Assembly (NCBI RefSeq): GCF_900215205.1 | Contig: NZ_OBDY01000006.1 | Span: 186,001-250,000, forward strand | From: Paractinoplanes atraurantiacus | GTDB taxonomy: Bacteria > Actinomycetota > Actinomycetes > Mycobacteriales > Micromonosporaceae | Length of the DNA stretch: 64,000 bases | Direction of reading: 5' to 3' | Part shown: piece after piece, positions 53,691 through 62,764 of the stretch | Layout of the letters: the number at the start of each line of letters is the position of its first letter | How positions within the stretch are numbered: position 1 is the first letter of the stretch | Made by a program: the position numbers and the translations under genes | Notes under the pieces: generated by a model | Seen by the model: the letters and a program-made list of their open reading frames with translations, nothing else | The model's database searches: none | Told to the model about the DNA's origin: nothing

Positions 53691-56208
53691 GAAAGCCCTC
53701 TTTGCCCGGCCGGCGGCCGCCGCTGACTGTTAACCCGCTGACCCCGTCGGCACCCTTGAGCTCGCTGTGGTTGCCGAGGCTGAGCGTGATCGACAGCCCT
53801 TCCAAACCTGCTAGGGGAGACAGGTCAATGGTGCCCTCCTTGAACGAAATGAGGTCTATGAAGCGAAGGTTCTCGAGACCTGCCAGAGACGGCAGAGCAC
53901 TGTTGATGATGTCCGGCGGGCATCCGATCTGAATTCGATTGAGTGTGACCAATTGGCTGATCGCGGTGTTGTCGACAGGCTTGTTGCTGCCGATGAAGGC
54001 CAGGCGGGAAAGGTGCTTCATGTGGGTCAGGAGCGTCAGATCGTCCGGGCAGTCGCCGATCAGGTCGACGTGGTTGACCGAATCCGTCCATCTGCTCAGA
54101 AACTCGAGGGAGTCGCGCTGGTTGAGGTCCGAGACGACCAGACGGGTGATCGGGGGCGCGGACGGCGCCTGCGCGAACTGTGAGATCAGCCGAATCGGTC
54201 CGCTGAGCGCTCGAAGCTTACCCAGCCCGGTGAGGTTCCTGGCATTCTTCAGATTCTTCCCGCTGATCGTCAGCGAGTGGAGTTCCGGCATATCGGCGAG
54301 CGGGCGGAGATCCAATTCGAGGTCGGCTTGACTCGATATGGTGAGTTGGGTGACGGTGCTTCCCGCCAGCGGCGACAGGTCGATGCAAGATCCGACGTGA
54401 ATCCCCGTGAGTCCGGAGTTGTCGCGCGCAAACGACAAATCGACGGGTGGTGAGTCGGGAGCCGACCGCATCTTGATGTGGCGGATATTCTTCAGCAGAT
54501 GCAGAAAGCCGAGCATGTTGAGGTCCGGAATGATGACGTATTCGGATGGTTCGAACTGCACTTCGTGCAGAACTCGCGCCGCATAAACGGCTGGATCGAA
54601 GTACTGCCATGCGCTGACGAGAGCCTCGCGTACTGTTCGTGACTTGCTGCCCGCGTACTGTGCCAGGAAGTCTATGGCCACCGGGTCGCCGATCTTGCCG
54701 ATCGCGGAGATCGTCAGCGATATTTGACGCTCGCTTCCCGGATTGGACTTCATGAGGAGATCGAGGGACAACGAGCCGGCCTGCGCCAACATGTCGGCAT
54801 AGAGCGCGTCCTCTGGAGGTAGAAGATTTTTCGTCACCTCCAGAACTGCCGCTTGAGTATCTTGCGGGCACTCCGCCGACGTTTCCAAACAGGCAAGGGC
54901 AAGAAGTTGCATGATGGCGCGTTGGGTATTATTCGTCGATTTGTCGGCCTTGCCGAGCAAGCCCTCGATCAGGGTCTTGCTGCCCTTTGCTTTCGTGTGC
55001 CCGGCCGCCATCACGATCGTCTCGTGCCACTGGTCCTGATCGGCGCGCAGCACGAGAAATCCCAGGTCACCCTCGCCCACGGCCTCCTTGGCCGCAAGGT
55101 ACTCCTGGAATGTGCGGTGAATGAAGTCCATGCGGTGGTGGGTGGGCTCGCGGATCAGGCCGCTTCTTTCCAGCAGGACCTGATAAGTCGCGTGCTCGTC
55201 GAGCGCGACGTGCGGCATTTTGCGGAGTTTGAGCGCGATTCGCTCCAATGCCTCTTCCGTGGCCGCGTCGGACTGCCCGTTGCGCATCAGCCAGTAGGCG
55301 AGATCCTGGAGGAGCAGCATCTTCTCCGTGCGGCTCAACGTATTGAGGGCTTTGATCTGCCGCTCCTCGTCGCGCCTCTCCAGGAGCATGTGCAGCGCTA
55401 CCTCATACAGCTCCATCCGGCTGCTCGGCAGCTGACCGCGGCGATCTTTGTGGAGGGCGCATGTCAGCGCGCACAGCAAGGGATAGGCAACGATCTGCCG
55501 CAGGTGGCGGTTGCGGTCAATCGCCCGGAGGAGCCGCCGCTGGTAGTCGAGGATCGACTCGCGCTGTTCGAGCGTGCGGGCCTGTTCGAGCATCGCCCGG
55601 TGCCAGCGCTCCACGAACACCGTCACGGATTGGCGATCCATCGGGGCCAGCTCCACGACGCGGAAGTCGTCGTCGCCGAGCCACTCCGCCGGTACCGCGC
55701 CGGGCCGGGAGGTGACCACGTATCTCGCTCGCGGGAAGGCGGCGATCAGCTGGGAGATCCATCGGCGGGCGTGGGGGCGGCGGTCGTCCGGAAGCTCGTC
55801 GATCCCGTCCACCAGAACTACCCCACTGCCCGAACGCAGCTGCTCGTGGACCCAGCCGGCCGGCATCTCCTCGGCGATGTGCCGGCCCACCTCGTTGACG
55901 AAGTCTTCGGGTGCCGGAAGAGGGCCGATGGCGAAGCGCCTCAGCGGGACGAAAAACGGCACCGTCGCATTCCAGCTGCTCAGATGGTCCGGAAAGGTTC
56001 GGCGCGCGCTGTTGACGGCGATCCACTGCAGCAGCGTGGTCTTGCCCAGGCCGGCCTGGCCCCGGATGAAGATGCGGTCACTGGTGCCGGCCAGTTCCTC
56101 CACGCTGACCAGACGGTCGTCGCCGGTGGCCTGGCTCGCGTGCAGGCTCAGATAGGCCACCGACAGCGGGTAGGCGCGGCTCGAATCGGAGACCGTGGCC
56201 CCGTACAA
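53668..56208 (-). CDS. NACHT-domain ATPase (STAND/NLR-like), main part of a frameshifted gene
   Basis: An 846-residue frame with a NACHT ATPase near its start: Walker A FIRGQAGLGKTTLLQW, Walker B GVVLVDGIDELPDD, sensor ARYVVTSRPGA. A helical region, FIHRTFQEYLAAKEA, typical of NACHT arms follows. The C-terminal third carries leucine-rich-like repeats (LRPLADMPELHSLTISG). Bacterial NACHT proteins are known antiphage NLR-like sensors. As written the frame would use a TTG at 56208, but the same frame is open and family-like back to about 56285, where it joins the N-terminal domain encoded in the preceding frame. Codon third positions are less G/C-biased than in neighbours, hinting at horizontal transfer. 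Confidence 0.85.
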   Translation of the reverse strand: MYGATVSDSSRAYPLSVAYLSLHASQATGDDRLVSVEELAGTSDRIFIRGQAGLGKTTLLQWIAVNSARRTFPDHLSSWNATVPFFVPLRRFAIGPLPAPEDFVNEVGRHIAEEMPAGWVHEQLRSGSGVVLVDGIDELPDDRRPHARRWISQLIAAFPRARYVVTSRPGAVPAEWLGDDDFRVVELAPMDRQSVTVFVERWHRAMLEQARTLEQRESILDYQRRLLRAIDRNRHLRQIVAYPLLCALTCALHKDRRGQLPSSRMELYEVALHMLLERRDEERQIKALNTLSRTEKMLLLQDLAYWLMRNGQSDAATEEALERIALKLRKMPHVALDEHATYQVLLERSGLIREPTHHRMDFIHRTFQEYLAAKEAVGEGDLGFLVLRADQDQWHETIVMAAGHTKAKGSKTLIEGLLGKADKSTNNTQRAIMQLLALACLETSAECPQDTQAAVLEVTKNLLPPEDALYADMLAQAGSLSLDLLMKSNPGSERQISLTISAIGKIGDPVAIDFLAQYAGSKSRTVREALVSAWQYFDPAVYAARVLHEVQFEPSEYVIIPDLNMLGFLHLLKNIRHIKMRSAPDSPPVDLSFARDNSGLTGIHVGSCIDLSPLAGSTVTQLTISSQADLELDLRPLADMPELHSLTISGKNLKNARNLTGLGKLRALSGPIRLISQFAQAPSAPPITRLVVSDLNQRDSLEFLSRWTDSVNHVDLIGDCPDDLTLLTHMKHLSRLAFIGSNKPVDNTAISQLVTLNRIQIGCPPDIINSALPSLAGLENLRFIDLISFKEGTIDLSPLAGLEGLSITLSLGNHSELKGADGVSGLTVSGGRRPGKEGFLRRLWKG

Positions 56209-56248
56209 CTCAATTCTGTCCAGGAGGTTGGCGACCAGCTGGCGGTAG

Positions 56249-56848
56249 TCACGTTCGAAGTCGGCGCCGACCCGCAGCCGGGGGGAGACGGTCGAGCACC
56301 GCCTCCAGATCGCCGATGATCTGGCGGCTGCGGGCGAGAAGCTCGGTGAGCGCGTTCACGCTCGCGGCCGGCAACGTCCGGGCGATCTCGATCGTGTAGG
56401 CCGCGGACTCGCGCAGCAGCAGGTCGTACAGCCTGGTCCCGTCGTCGGAGAGCCCGGCCCTCTCCGCCCGGTCGGATGACTGCGAGCGCAGGTACCGGCC
56501 CAGATATCCGGCGTCGAGATCGCTTTTGAAGAGGTCCGCCTCGGACAGCGCGGCCTGCTCGAACGTGTCCCGCACGGCCAGGACCGCCGCCTCCCGTTCG
56601 GCGGGCTCGACCGTCCGGAACTCGGTGGTGATCCACGTTTCGAGGCGGTCGGACACCGCCTCGGCCGCCTCCTCCCAGATGCGGGCGAACTGCCGCTGCT
56701 GCTTGCCCCCGGTCAGGGCCGCCGCCACCCGGTCGACGGCGCTGTTGCCGATCTCGTTGAGCAGCTTGTTCTCGCCGGCCCAGAGCCCGCACGCGGTCTT
56801 GGCGACCGCGGTGCCCAGAACGAACGTGGCGGCTTCCAGCGCCGGCAT
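56249..56848 (-). CDS. N-terminal helical domain of the NACHT gene (separate frame because of a frameshift)
   Basis: A 199-residue frame from ATG 56848 (AGGA upstream). Residues about 1-185 form an all-helical domain (MPALEAATFVLGTAVAKTAC, FARIWEEAAEAVSDRLETW, YTIEIARTLPAASVNALTEL) of the type found N-terminal to NACHT in actinobacterial proteins. The last 10 residues after DRLPP are junk (AAGRRRLRT). Skipping one base in the C-run at 56280-56285 gives instead PRLRVGADFERDYRQLV and runs straight into the NACHT frame. The intact gene would encode about 1059 residues. Either a real mutation, a programmed +1 shift, or a homopolymer sequencing error. Confidence 0.8.
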   Translation of the reverse strand: MPALEAATFVLGTAVAKTACGLWAGENKLLNEIGNSAVDRVAAALTGGKQQRQFARIWEEAAEAVSDRLETWITTEFRTVEPAEREAAVLAVRDTFEQAALSEADLFKSDLDAGYLGRYLRSQSSDRAERAGLSDDGTRLYDLLLRESAAYTIEIARTLPAASVNALTELLARSRQIIGDLEAVLDRLPPAAGRRRLRT

Positions 56849-56927
56849 GTCCGTATCCTGCCCGGCTGCGCCGTTCGGTCTCAAGAGGCCGCTAAGCGAT
56901 CGGGCGCGGCTGCCGATCGGAGAGAAG

Positions 56928-58559
56928 GTGACGGCCAGTGTGCTCGACCCTGGAGAACTGGAGCGGCGCCGGCTGGCGGCGCTGCACGAGTACCGTCTGC
57001 TCGACGCGCCGGCCGACGATGAGCTCTCGGCCGTGGTGCGGGTGGCCGCGATGGTGGCCGACGTGCCGACGGCGACCCTCAACCTGATCGACGAGCACCG
57101 GCAGTGCCAGCTGACCACCGTCGGCTTCGAGGGCGGCAACTCGGCGCGCTCCGACTCGATGTGCGACATCCAGCTGCGCCAGGGCAACTTCGTGCACGTG
57201 CCGGACGCCCGCGAGCATCCGCTGTACGCCGCCAACCCGTGGGTCGACGGCCGGATGGCCAACGTGCGCTTCTACGCGTCGGCCCCGTTGATCGCCCCCA
57301 ACGGGTACGCCCTGGGCACGCTCTGCGTCTTCGACGACGTGGTCAAGGAGCTGTCCCCACGCCAGATCGAGCGCCTCACCGACCTGGCCGACGTGCTGGT
57401 CGGCCTGTTCGAGCGCCGCCGCCAGGGCCGTCTGGCCGCCGAGATGGCGATCACCGCCGAGCGCAGCCGCAAGTTCGCCGAGACTCTGGTCGACACCGTC
57501 GACGTCGGCATCGTCGCGGCCGACGAACAAGGTCAACTGACGATTCTCAACCGGTCCGTACGCCGGTGGGGCGGCGCCCTGGAGAGCGGCGCCGGCGATC
57601 TGGCCGAGATCGCCGGCCGTCTCGAACTGCTCCGGCCGGATGGCGTCACCGAGGTGCCGCAGGAGAGCGCCCCGCTGTTCCGGGCCCTGCGCGAGGACAT
57701 CAACGTCGACAACGAGGAGCTGGTCCTGCGCACCGCCGACGACGCCCTGCTCACGCTGACGGCCAGCGCCCGCAGCATGATCGCCGACAACGGGGAGCGC
57801 ATCGGCGCGGTCGTCGCCCTCACCGACGTCACCAAGGAACGCGACCACCTGCGCCAGATCCAGGATCTGGTCACCGAGCTGCAACGCTCGAACGACGAGC
57901 TGGAGGGTTTCGCCGCGGCGGTCAGCCATGATCTCGTACGCCCGCTGGCCGGCGCCCGGGGCTACCTGGAGATGCTCAACGAGACGTACGGCGACGTGAT
58001 GGACGACCGCGCCCGCAAGTGGATGTCCGGCGCCGTGGCCGCCACCGACCGCATGCAACAGCTGGTCCAGGCCCTGCTCTCGTACGCCCGGGCGGGCCAC
58101 GCCCCGGCCGCCACCGAACCGGTCGACCTGCAGGACGTGCTGGCCCACGTGAGAACCGACCTGCGCACCTTGATCGAGAGCACCGGCGCCACAGTGACCG
58201 TCCACAAGGAACTGCCCACGGTCACCGGCGACCCCACCCTGCTGCGCCAGCTCCTCCAGAACCTGATCGACAACGCCATCAAGTACCGCCACCCCGACCG
58301 CGCCCCTCACGTCCAGGTGGCCGGCCACCTCGAAACCGCCGGCTGGGAGATCACCGTCACCGACAACGGCCTGGGCATCCCATCCGATCAGCGTGACCGC
58401 GTCTTCGACATGTTCGCCCAGGTGGACCCCACCTCCCGCAAGGGCCACGGCATCGGCCTGTCCACCTGCCTGCGCATAGCCGAACGCTACAACGGCCGCA
58501 TCACCATCGACGACGCCCCCGGCGGCGGCACAGTCCTGCGCCTCCACTTGGCCCGCTAA
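56928..58559 (+). CDS. GAF/PAS sensor histidine kinase
   Basis: A 543-residue soluble kinase from GTG 56928 (GGAG upstream). A GAF domain (residues about 20-165; YRLLDAPADDELSAVVRVAA, TVGFEGG) is followed by a PAS-like region (VDTVDVGIVAADEQGQLTILN), then the phospho-acceptor helix FAAAVSHDLVRPLAGARGYLEML and a HATPase domain with N box NLIDNAIKYRH, DNGLGIPSD and GHGIGLSTC. No membrane segment was seen. The cognate regulator is not adjacent. It is divergent from the NACHT gene with 79 bp between starts. Confidence 0.9.
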   Translation: MTASVLDPGELERRRLAALHEYRLLDAPADDELSAVVRVAAMVADVPTATLNLIDEHRQCQLTTVGFEGGNSARSDSMCDIQLRQGNFVHVPDAREHPLYAANPWVDGRMANVRFYASAPLIAPNGYALGTLCVFDDVVKELSPRQIERLTDLADVLVGLFERRRQGRLAAEMAITAERSRKFAETLVDTVDVGIVAADEQGQLTILNRSVRRWGGALESGAGDLAEIAGRLELLRPDGVTEVPQESAPLFRALREDINVDNEELVLRTADDALLTLTASARSMIADNGERIGAVVALTDVTKERDHLRQIQDLVTELQRSNDELEGFAAAVSHDLVRPLAGARGYLEMLNETYGDVMDDRARKWMSGAVAATDRMQQLVQALLSYARAGHAPAATEPVDLQDVLAHVRTDLRTLIESTGATVTVHKELPTVTGDPTLLRQLLQNLIDNAIKYRHPDRAPHVQVAGHLETAGWEITVTDNGLGIPSDQRDRVFDMFAQVDPTSRKGHGIGLSTCLRIAERYNGRITIDDAPGGGTVLRLHLAR

Positions 58560-58594
58560 TATAGGCGTGGAGCAAGAGCTAGGAGGGCGCACCG

Positions 58595-58750
58595 ATGGAG
58601 CCTCGCGCTATCACCAGGGAAGACATCAAACGCGCCGTCTCCGAGTCGACGCGGGCGTCGGCTCGACTGGAGGGCCGTGAGGTTCCGGAGGGATTCGTAC
58701 GCTCGGCCAGGGTCGAGGAATTCCTGAAGAACAGGTCAAAGGCCGCCTGA
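58595..58750 (+). CDS. FicA-like antitoxin (short, inhibitory-motif protein)
   Basis: A 51-residue gene directly upstream of fic, with AGGAGGG before its ATG. It contains STRASARLEGREVP; the S-A-R-L-E-G part matches the inhibitory helix motif [S/T]xxxE[G/N] of class I Fic antitoxins such as VbhA and FicA, whose Glu blocks ATP positioning in the Fic active site. The remainder is charged and helical. The fic start lies 2 nt after its stop, a normal antitoxin-toxin arrangement. Confidence 0.82.
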   Translation: MEPRAITREDIKRAVSESTRASARLEGREVPEGFVRSARVEEFLKNRSKAA

Positions 58751-58752
58751 CA

Positions 58753-59391
58753 GTGGTGACACCGGGTTACGGCGAAACGCTGGTTCCCGACGACGAGGTC
58801 GGGGCGCTTCTGCCTCAGATCCGTCATTTCTTCGACGAACCGATCAGCAAGGCGGCCGTGTACGACCTGGAACAGGCCGTTCAGGACCAGGTCGGCGAGG
58901 AACTGCACCTGGAGATTCTCGGCGGCGAGCTGACCGTGCCGGACCTGCTTAGTGATCACTTTCTGCGTCAGCTGCACCGGTGGCTTTACGCGGACATCTG
59001 GTCGTGGGGCGGAATCATCCGCAAGCACGAGCTCAATATCGGCATCGATCCCTGGCTGATCGCGGTCGAACTGCGCAGCGGGTTGGAGAACGTCAAATAC
59101 CGGTGGGGCCACACCGACGACTGGAACCCTCGCCAGTTGGGCATCGCGACGCACGCCGAGATGGTCCGGATTCACCCCTTCGCCGATGGCGACGGCCGCT
59201 CGACCCGCCTGTTCGCCGACCTCGTGTTCGTTGCCGCCCAGCTTTCCGAGGGCACAGCAGACGGGCAGCTCATGAAGTACGACTGGAAAGTGGATAAAGT
59301 CGGCTATATCGGCATGCTGCGCGAGTATGACGCGCACCGTAATCCCGAGGACCTCGCCGATTTCATCAACCTGCGGCCCTTCAGCGGTTAG
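58753..59391 (+). CDS. fic: Fic domain protein, probable AMP-transferase toxin
   Basis: A 212-residue Fic/Doc protein. The active-site loop is at residues 141-152: HPFADGDGRSTR, where the family consensus is HPFx[DE]GNGRxxR. The catalytic His, acidic residue, Gly and Arg are kept, while the Asn is replaced by Asp. Class I Fic enzymes transfer AMP to targets such as gyrase and are silenced by a separate antitoxin, here the 51-residue product just upstream. Start GTG 58753 (a GTG at 58756 is the next option). The gene converges on the membrane protein at 59388, overlapping by 4 nt at the stops. Confidence 0.88.
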   Translation: MVTPGYGETLVPDDEVGALLPQIRHFFDEPISKAAVYDLEQAVQDQVGEELHLEILGGELTVPDLLSDHFLRQLHRWLYADIWSWGGIIRKHELNIGIDPWLIAVELRSGLENVKYRWGHTDDWNPRQLGIATHAEMVRIHPFADGDGRSTRLFADLVFVAAQLSEGTADGQLMKYDWKVDKVGYIGMLREYDAHRNPEDLADFINLRPFSG

Positions 59392-60098
59392 GCGGCTGCC
59401 GCTCGGACGGCGGTCAGGAGGATGCCGGCTGTCACCAAGCCGGTGATCAGGACTGTGACGACTGTTGAGGTGTCCAGGGCGGCGCCCCGCCGGTCGGCCA
59501 CGCGTTTGGCGGCGACGACGGCCAGGACCGGGCAGGCCAGCAGGACCAGGAGGGCCACCACCGGGAGGGCGTCCTTCCATGTGCCGGTGGCCGAGCCGCC
59601 GTTGTCGCGCAGGACCTGGTGGAGGATCACGCCGATGACGCCGCCCAGGAAGCCGAAGACACCGAAGAGCAGTTTGACGCCGCTCGTGATCGGGCGGGCC
59701 GGGGCCGTGTATTTGACCTTGTTGGCTACCTCGTCGAAGTAGTCGTCGGCGTCGCGGTCGGAGCGCTGCCTCGGTATCGCCGCCGTCGGGACCGTGCGGC
59801 CGTAGCGTTCGGCCACCGGGCCCACCTTGTGGACGTACTCCGACCACAGGCCGGCCGCCCGGGCGTCCGCCGCCTCCAAGGCCCGCTGCGCCTGGGCCAC
59901 CTCGTGAGATGTCGACAGCACGGCCTCGTCGGCCGCCCGGATCGCCTCCTCGGCCGCCGCGACCCTCTCCTCGTGCCAGTGCGCCGCCTCGGCCCTCATC
60001 GTGGCCGCCTCGTCGTCGAGGGTGGTCAGCCGGCGCAGCACGCTGCGGTAGTCGGCTGTCTCGAAGTCGGCCGGCTGCAGGCCGCCGCCCTGTGTCAT
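59388..60098 (-). CDS. Coiled-coil membrane protein of unknown function
   Basis: A 236-residue protein, last in a four-gene unit. The N-terminal half is helical and Ala/Glu-rich (LDDEAATMRAEAAHWHEERV to ALEAADARAAGLW), a likely coiled coil. The C-terminal half has three or four membrane helices (LLFGVFGFLGGVIGVILHQV, ALPVVALLVLLACPVLAVVA, VVTVLITGLVTAGILLTAV). Its ATG overlaps the stop of the ATPase gene (ATGA, 60095-60098), so they are made together. It may anchor the ATPase at the membrane. No family recognised. Confidence 0.78.
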   Translation of the reverse strand: MTQGGGLQPADFETADYRSVLRRLTTLDDEAATMRAEAAHWHEERVAAAEEAIRAADEAVLSTSHEVAQAQRALEAADARAAGLWSEYVHKVGPVAERYGRTVPTAAIPRQRSDRDADDYFDEVANKVKYTAPARPITSGVKLLFGVFGFLGGVIGVILHQVLRDNGGSATGTWKDALPVVALLVLLACPVLAVVAAKRVADRRGAALDTSTVVTVLITGLVTAGILLTAVRAAAA

Positions 60099-62728
60099 GA
60101 CCCGGCTCCATAGGGGATGATCACCTCGGCGCCACGGTGCACCGAGCGGTCGAAGTGCAGGGCCCGCCACGGGCGCGGGTACCAGGCCGGCGCGCGCGCA
60201 CCCGGGTAGAACGGCGCGAGCTCGCTGCCGTGCACGTCCAGGGCCACCCACGCGCCGATCGGGTCGGTTCGGGACGCCTGCCCGCCGAGCGCGTCGCGCA
60301 GCAGGGCCGCGCCCCGCCACCAGCCGAGCACGTGCAGGCGGCGTTCCGGTCCCTGGCGCAGGATCGTGCGGAGCTGCTCGGCCGTCTCCTTGCCGCCCGG
60401 CAGCGCGTCGGCCGCGTAGATGACCAGGAAGTGCGGCCGGTCGGAGGGGAAGGACGCGGAAGCCTCGGCCGCCACGTCCTCCAGGAGCCAGTCCGCGCTG
60501 TCCGCGTCGAACGAGCCGCACTCCGGCAGCTCGGCACAGAGCGCCGCCGCGGCCGCCCGCGCATCCTGGTCGAGGCACAGGATCGAGAAGCGGGCCCCGT
60601 CGGGCGGGAACTGTGCCGCCAGCGACCTGGCCGCCGTGGCCAGGATCGCGCACGCCTCGTCCATGCGGGTGCCGAGCACGGCCAGGTTGCGGCCGGGCGC
60701 GCGGCGCAGCACGGTCCTCGCCGAGCGGGCCGCCACGTCGATCGTCTCGCCCAGCAGCACCATCGGCGCCGCCACCTGCTCGGCCGGGGCCAGCCTCCGG
60801 AAGTCGGGGCTGTCGGCGAGCCGCGGCACCACGTCGCCGTCGAACAGGCGGGGCGGCCCCAGCTCGGGCGGCCGCTTGCGCCACAGGCGGTGTTGCAGCG
60901 CGTTCCACCGTTCGCGGTCGCCGGCCGCCGGCACCCGCACCACCTTGTTGGCTTCGAGCGCGCCCGAGTCGGCGTTGACCACCGCGTGGTAGCGCGGCAG
61001 CGACTCGGCCGCCGTGTTCGTCTCGGCCAGGATGCGCCGGGCGCGGGGCAGGGCGATGCGCAGCGAGAACTGGGCGACCAGGGCCGGGCGTCCCCACAGC
61101 GCCTCGATGCCGCTGACGTCCTGCGAGGCCAGGATCAGGTGGATGCCCTGGGAACGGCCGCGCCGGGCCAGGTCTTCGAGCAGGTCGACCGCCTCGGCGG
61201 CCACCGCGTCGCGGCCGGAGAGCAGCACCTGGAACTCGTCGACCACGGCCACGATGCGCGGCCAGCTGCCTTCGGGGTCCTCGGCGCGCAGCTCGGCCAG
61301 GTTGGTCACCTCGTACCTCTTGGCCGCGTCGGCCCGGCGCCGCAGCTCCTCGCCGAGGAAGCGCAGCAGGGCCAGCCCGAACTCGCGGTCGGTGTTGACG
61401 TTGAGACCGACCAGCCGGACGTGCGGCAGCCAGCTCGGGTCGCGCCGGCCGGGCGCGAACCGGGCGAACGAGACGCCCTCCTTGAAGTCGAGCAGGTAGA
61501 AGGCGAGCTCGGCGGGGGAGTAGCGGGCGGCCAGGGCGCCCATCCAGGCGTAGATCAGGTTGGTCTTGCCGGTGCCCGAGGGCCCGGCGATGAGCGCGTG
61601 CGGCGGATAGTCGGCCAGCGTCACCTGCACCGGCACGCCCTGCGGGCTGTCACCCAAGGGTGCGCTCAACCCGGTCGCCGCGCTCTGCTTCCATTCCTCC
61701 TGCGGCAGCAGGCTGTCCAGTGCCACGGGCGCGGGGCCGGCTTCCACGGCCTCGGCGATCCGGCGGCAGGTCGCTGCCACGACTGCTTGCGGAGGACCAC
61801 CATCGAGCCGTACGGGCAGAGCACCGGCACTGCTGACACGCGCGTGGTCGCCGCTCGCCGCGGTGATGAACTCGATCCCGTCGGCCGCCTGCACCGGCAA
61901 CCCCTGAATCACCAGGTGGACGCCACAGGCCGCCCCGGTGCGCAGCAGCCGCTGCAGCTGGGCCTGCTCGGGCCGGCTCAGCTCGCCCGCGCCGAGCAGC
62001 ACGGCCACCCGCCACGGCTCGGGCCGCCGGTGGGTGGCCGCGTTCAGCTCGCGCAGCGACGTGTACTCGCCGGCCAGCACGGTCTCGTTGATCCGCCGGA
62101 CGTGGGCGGTCAGGTCGTCGAGCAGCGCCGGCAGCCCGCCCGGCCCGACGAAGGTGAGCACGCCGGCCGGCGCGAGCGGCGCGAACCGGGCCAGCCCGCC
62201 GCCCAGGTGCTCGGGGTCGTAGCCGATCAGCTGCACCCGGCCGGGCGCCGCGGTGCCGAGCGCCCGCAGCAGCAGGCCGGCCACCACCTCGTCGCCCAGG
62301 GTCCGGTCGCCGCGGACCACCACGTGGCCGCGGTCGAGCAGCGGCACCAGCGCCGGCACCTCTTCCGGATGCGGCAGCAGCAGGCGGCCCACGCGCAGCT
62401 CGGCGGCCCGGTCGAGCGGGGTCGCCTGCCAGTCGTCCCACGGGTCGCCCGCGGCGCCGGGCGCGGCCCGGTCGGCGGCGGCCGCGGCCGCCCCCGCGTA
62501 CGCCGCAAGGTCGGTCCGGTGTTGTTCGTCGATCTCGGCCAGCCGGTTGTCGCGGGCACTGTCGATCTTGCGCAGGCGGGCTTCGGCCGCCGCCTCGACC
62601 CGCCGTCTTCGCTCGACGGCCGCCGCGTGCGCGCCCCGCGCCCGGTCGAGGGCGATCGCGGCCGCGCCGAGCGCGTGCGACAGCCCGGCCCGGATCTCCA
62701 TCACCTGCTGTGCGGTCGACTCAGCCAT
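60095..62728 (-). CDS. FtsK/SpoIIIE-family ATPase with three ATPase-like lobes
   Basis: An 877-residue protein. Residues 1-100 are a coiled coil. A first nucleotide-binding-like lobe (VVVRGDRTLGDEVVAGLLL) lacks a P-loop. The central FtsK domain has Walker A AGPSGTGKTNLIYAWM, FYLLDFKEGVSF, Walker B IVAVVDEFQVLLSG and ILASQDVSG. A third lobe (LAVLGTRMDEACAIL) again lacks the P-loop Lys. Three lobes with one canonical site recall EccC of type VII secretion, but no other ESX gene is nearby. It is probably a DNA or protein pump working with the neighbouring membrane protein. Confidence 0.85.
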   Translation of the reverse strand: MAESTAQQVMEIRAGLSHALGAAAIALDRARGAHAAAVERRRRVEAAAEARLRKIDSARDNRLAEIDEQHRTDLAAYAGAAAAAADRAAPGAAGDPWDDWQATPLDRAAELRVGRLLLPHPEEVPALVPLLDRGHVVVRGDRTLGDEVVAGLLLRALGTAAPGRVQLIGYDPEHLGGGLARFAPLAPAGVLTFVGPGGLPALLDDLTAHVRRINETVLAGEYTSLRELNAATHRRPEPWRVAVLLGAGELSRPEQAQLQRLLRTGAACGVHLVIQGLPVQAADGIEFITAASGDHARVSSAGALPVRLDGGPPQAVVAATCRRIAEAVEAGPAPVALDSLLPQEEWKQSAATGLSAPLGDSPQGVPVQVTLADYPPHALIAGPSGTGKTNLIYAWMGALAARYSPAELAFYLLDFKEGVSFARFAPGRRDPSWLPHVRLVGLNVNTDREFGLALLRFLGEELRRRADAAKRYEVTNLAELRAEDPEGSWPRIVAVVDEFQVLLSGRDAVAAEAVDLLEDLARRGRSQGIHLILASQDVSGIEALWGRPALVAQFSLRIALPRARRILAETNTAAESLPRYHAVVNADSGALEANKVVRVPAAGDRERWNALQHRLWRKRPPELGPPRLFDGDVVPRLADSPDFRRLAPAEQVAAPMVLLGETIDVAARSARTVLRRAPGRNLAVLGTRMDEACAILATAARSLAAQFPPDGARFSILCLDQDARAAAAALCAELPECGSFDADSADWLLEDVAAEASASFPSDRPHFLVIYAADALPGGKETAEQLRTILRQGPERRLHVLGWWRGAALLRDALGGQASRTDPIGAWVALDVHGSELAPFYPGARAPAWYPRPWRALHFDRSVHRGAEVIIPYGAGS

Positions 62729-62764
62729 GGCTCAACGCGTTCTCGTAGGAGTCGGAGGTGGACA

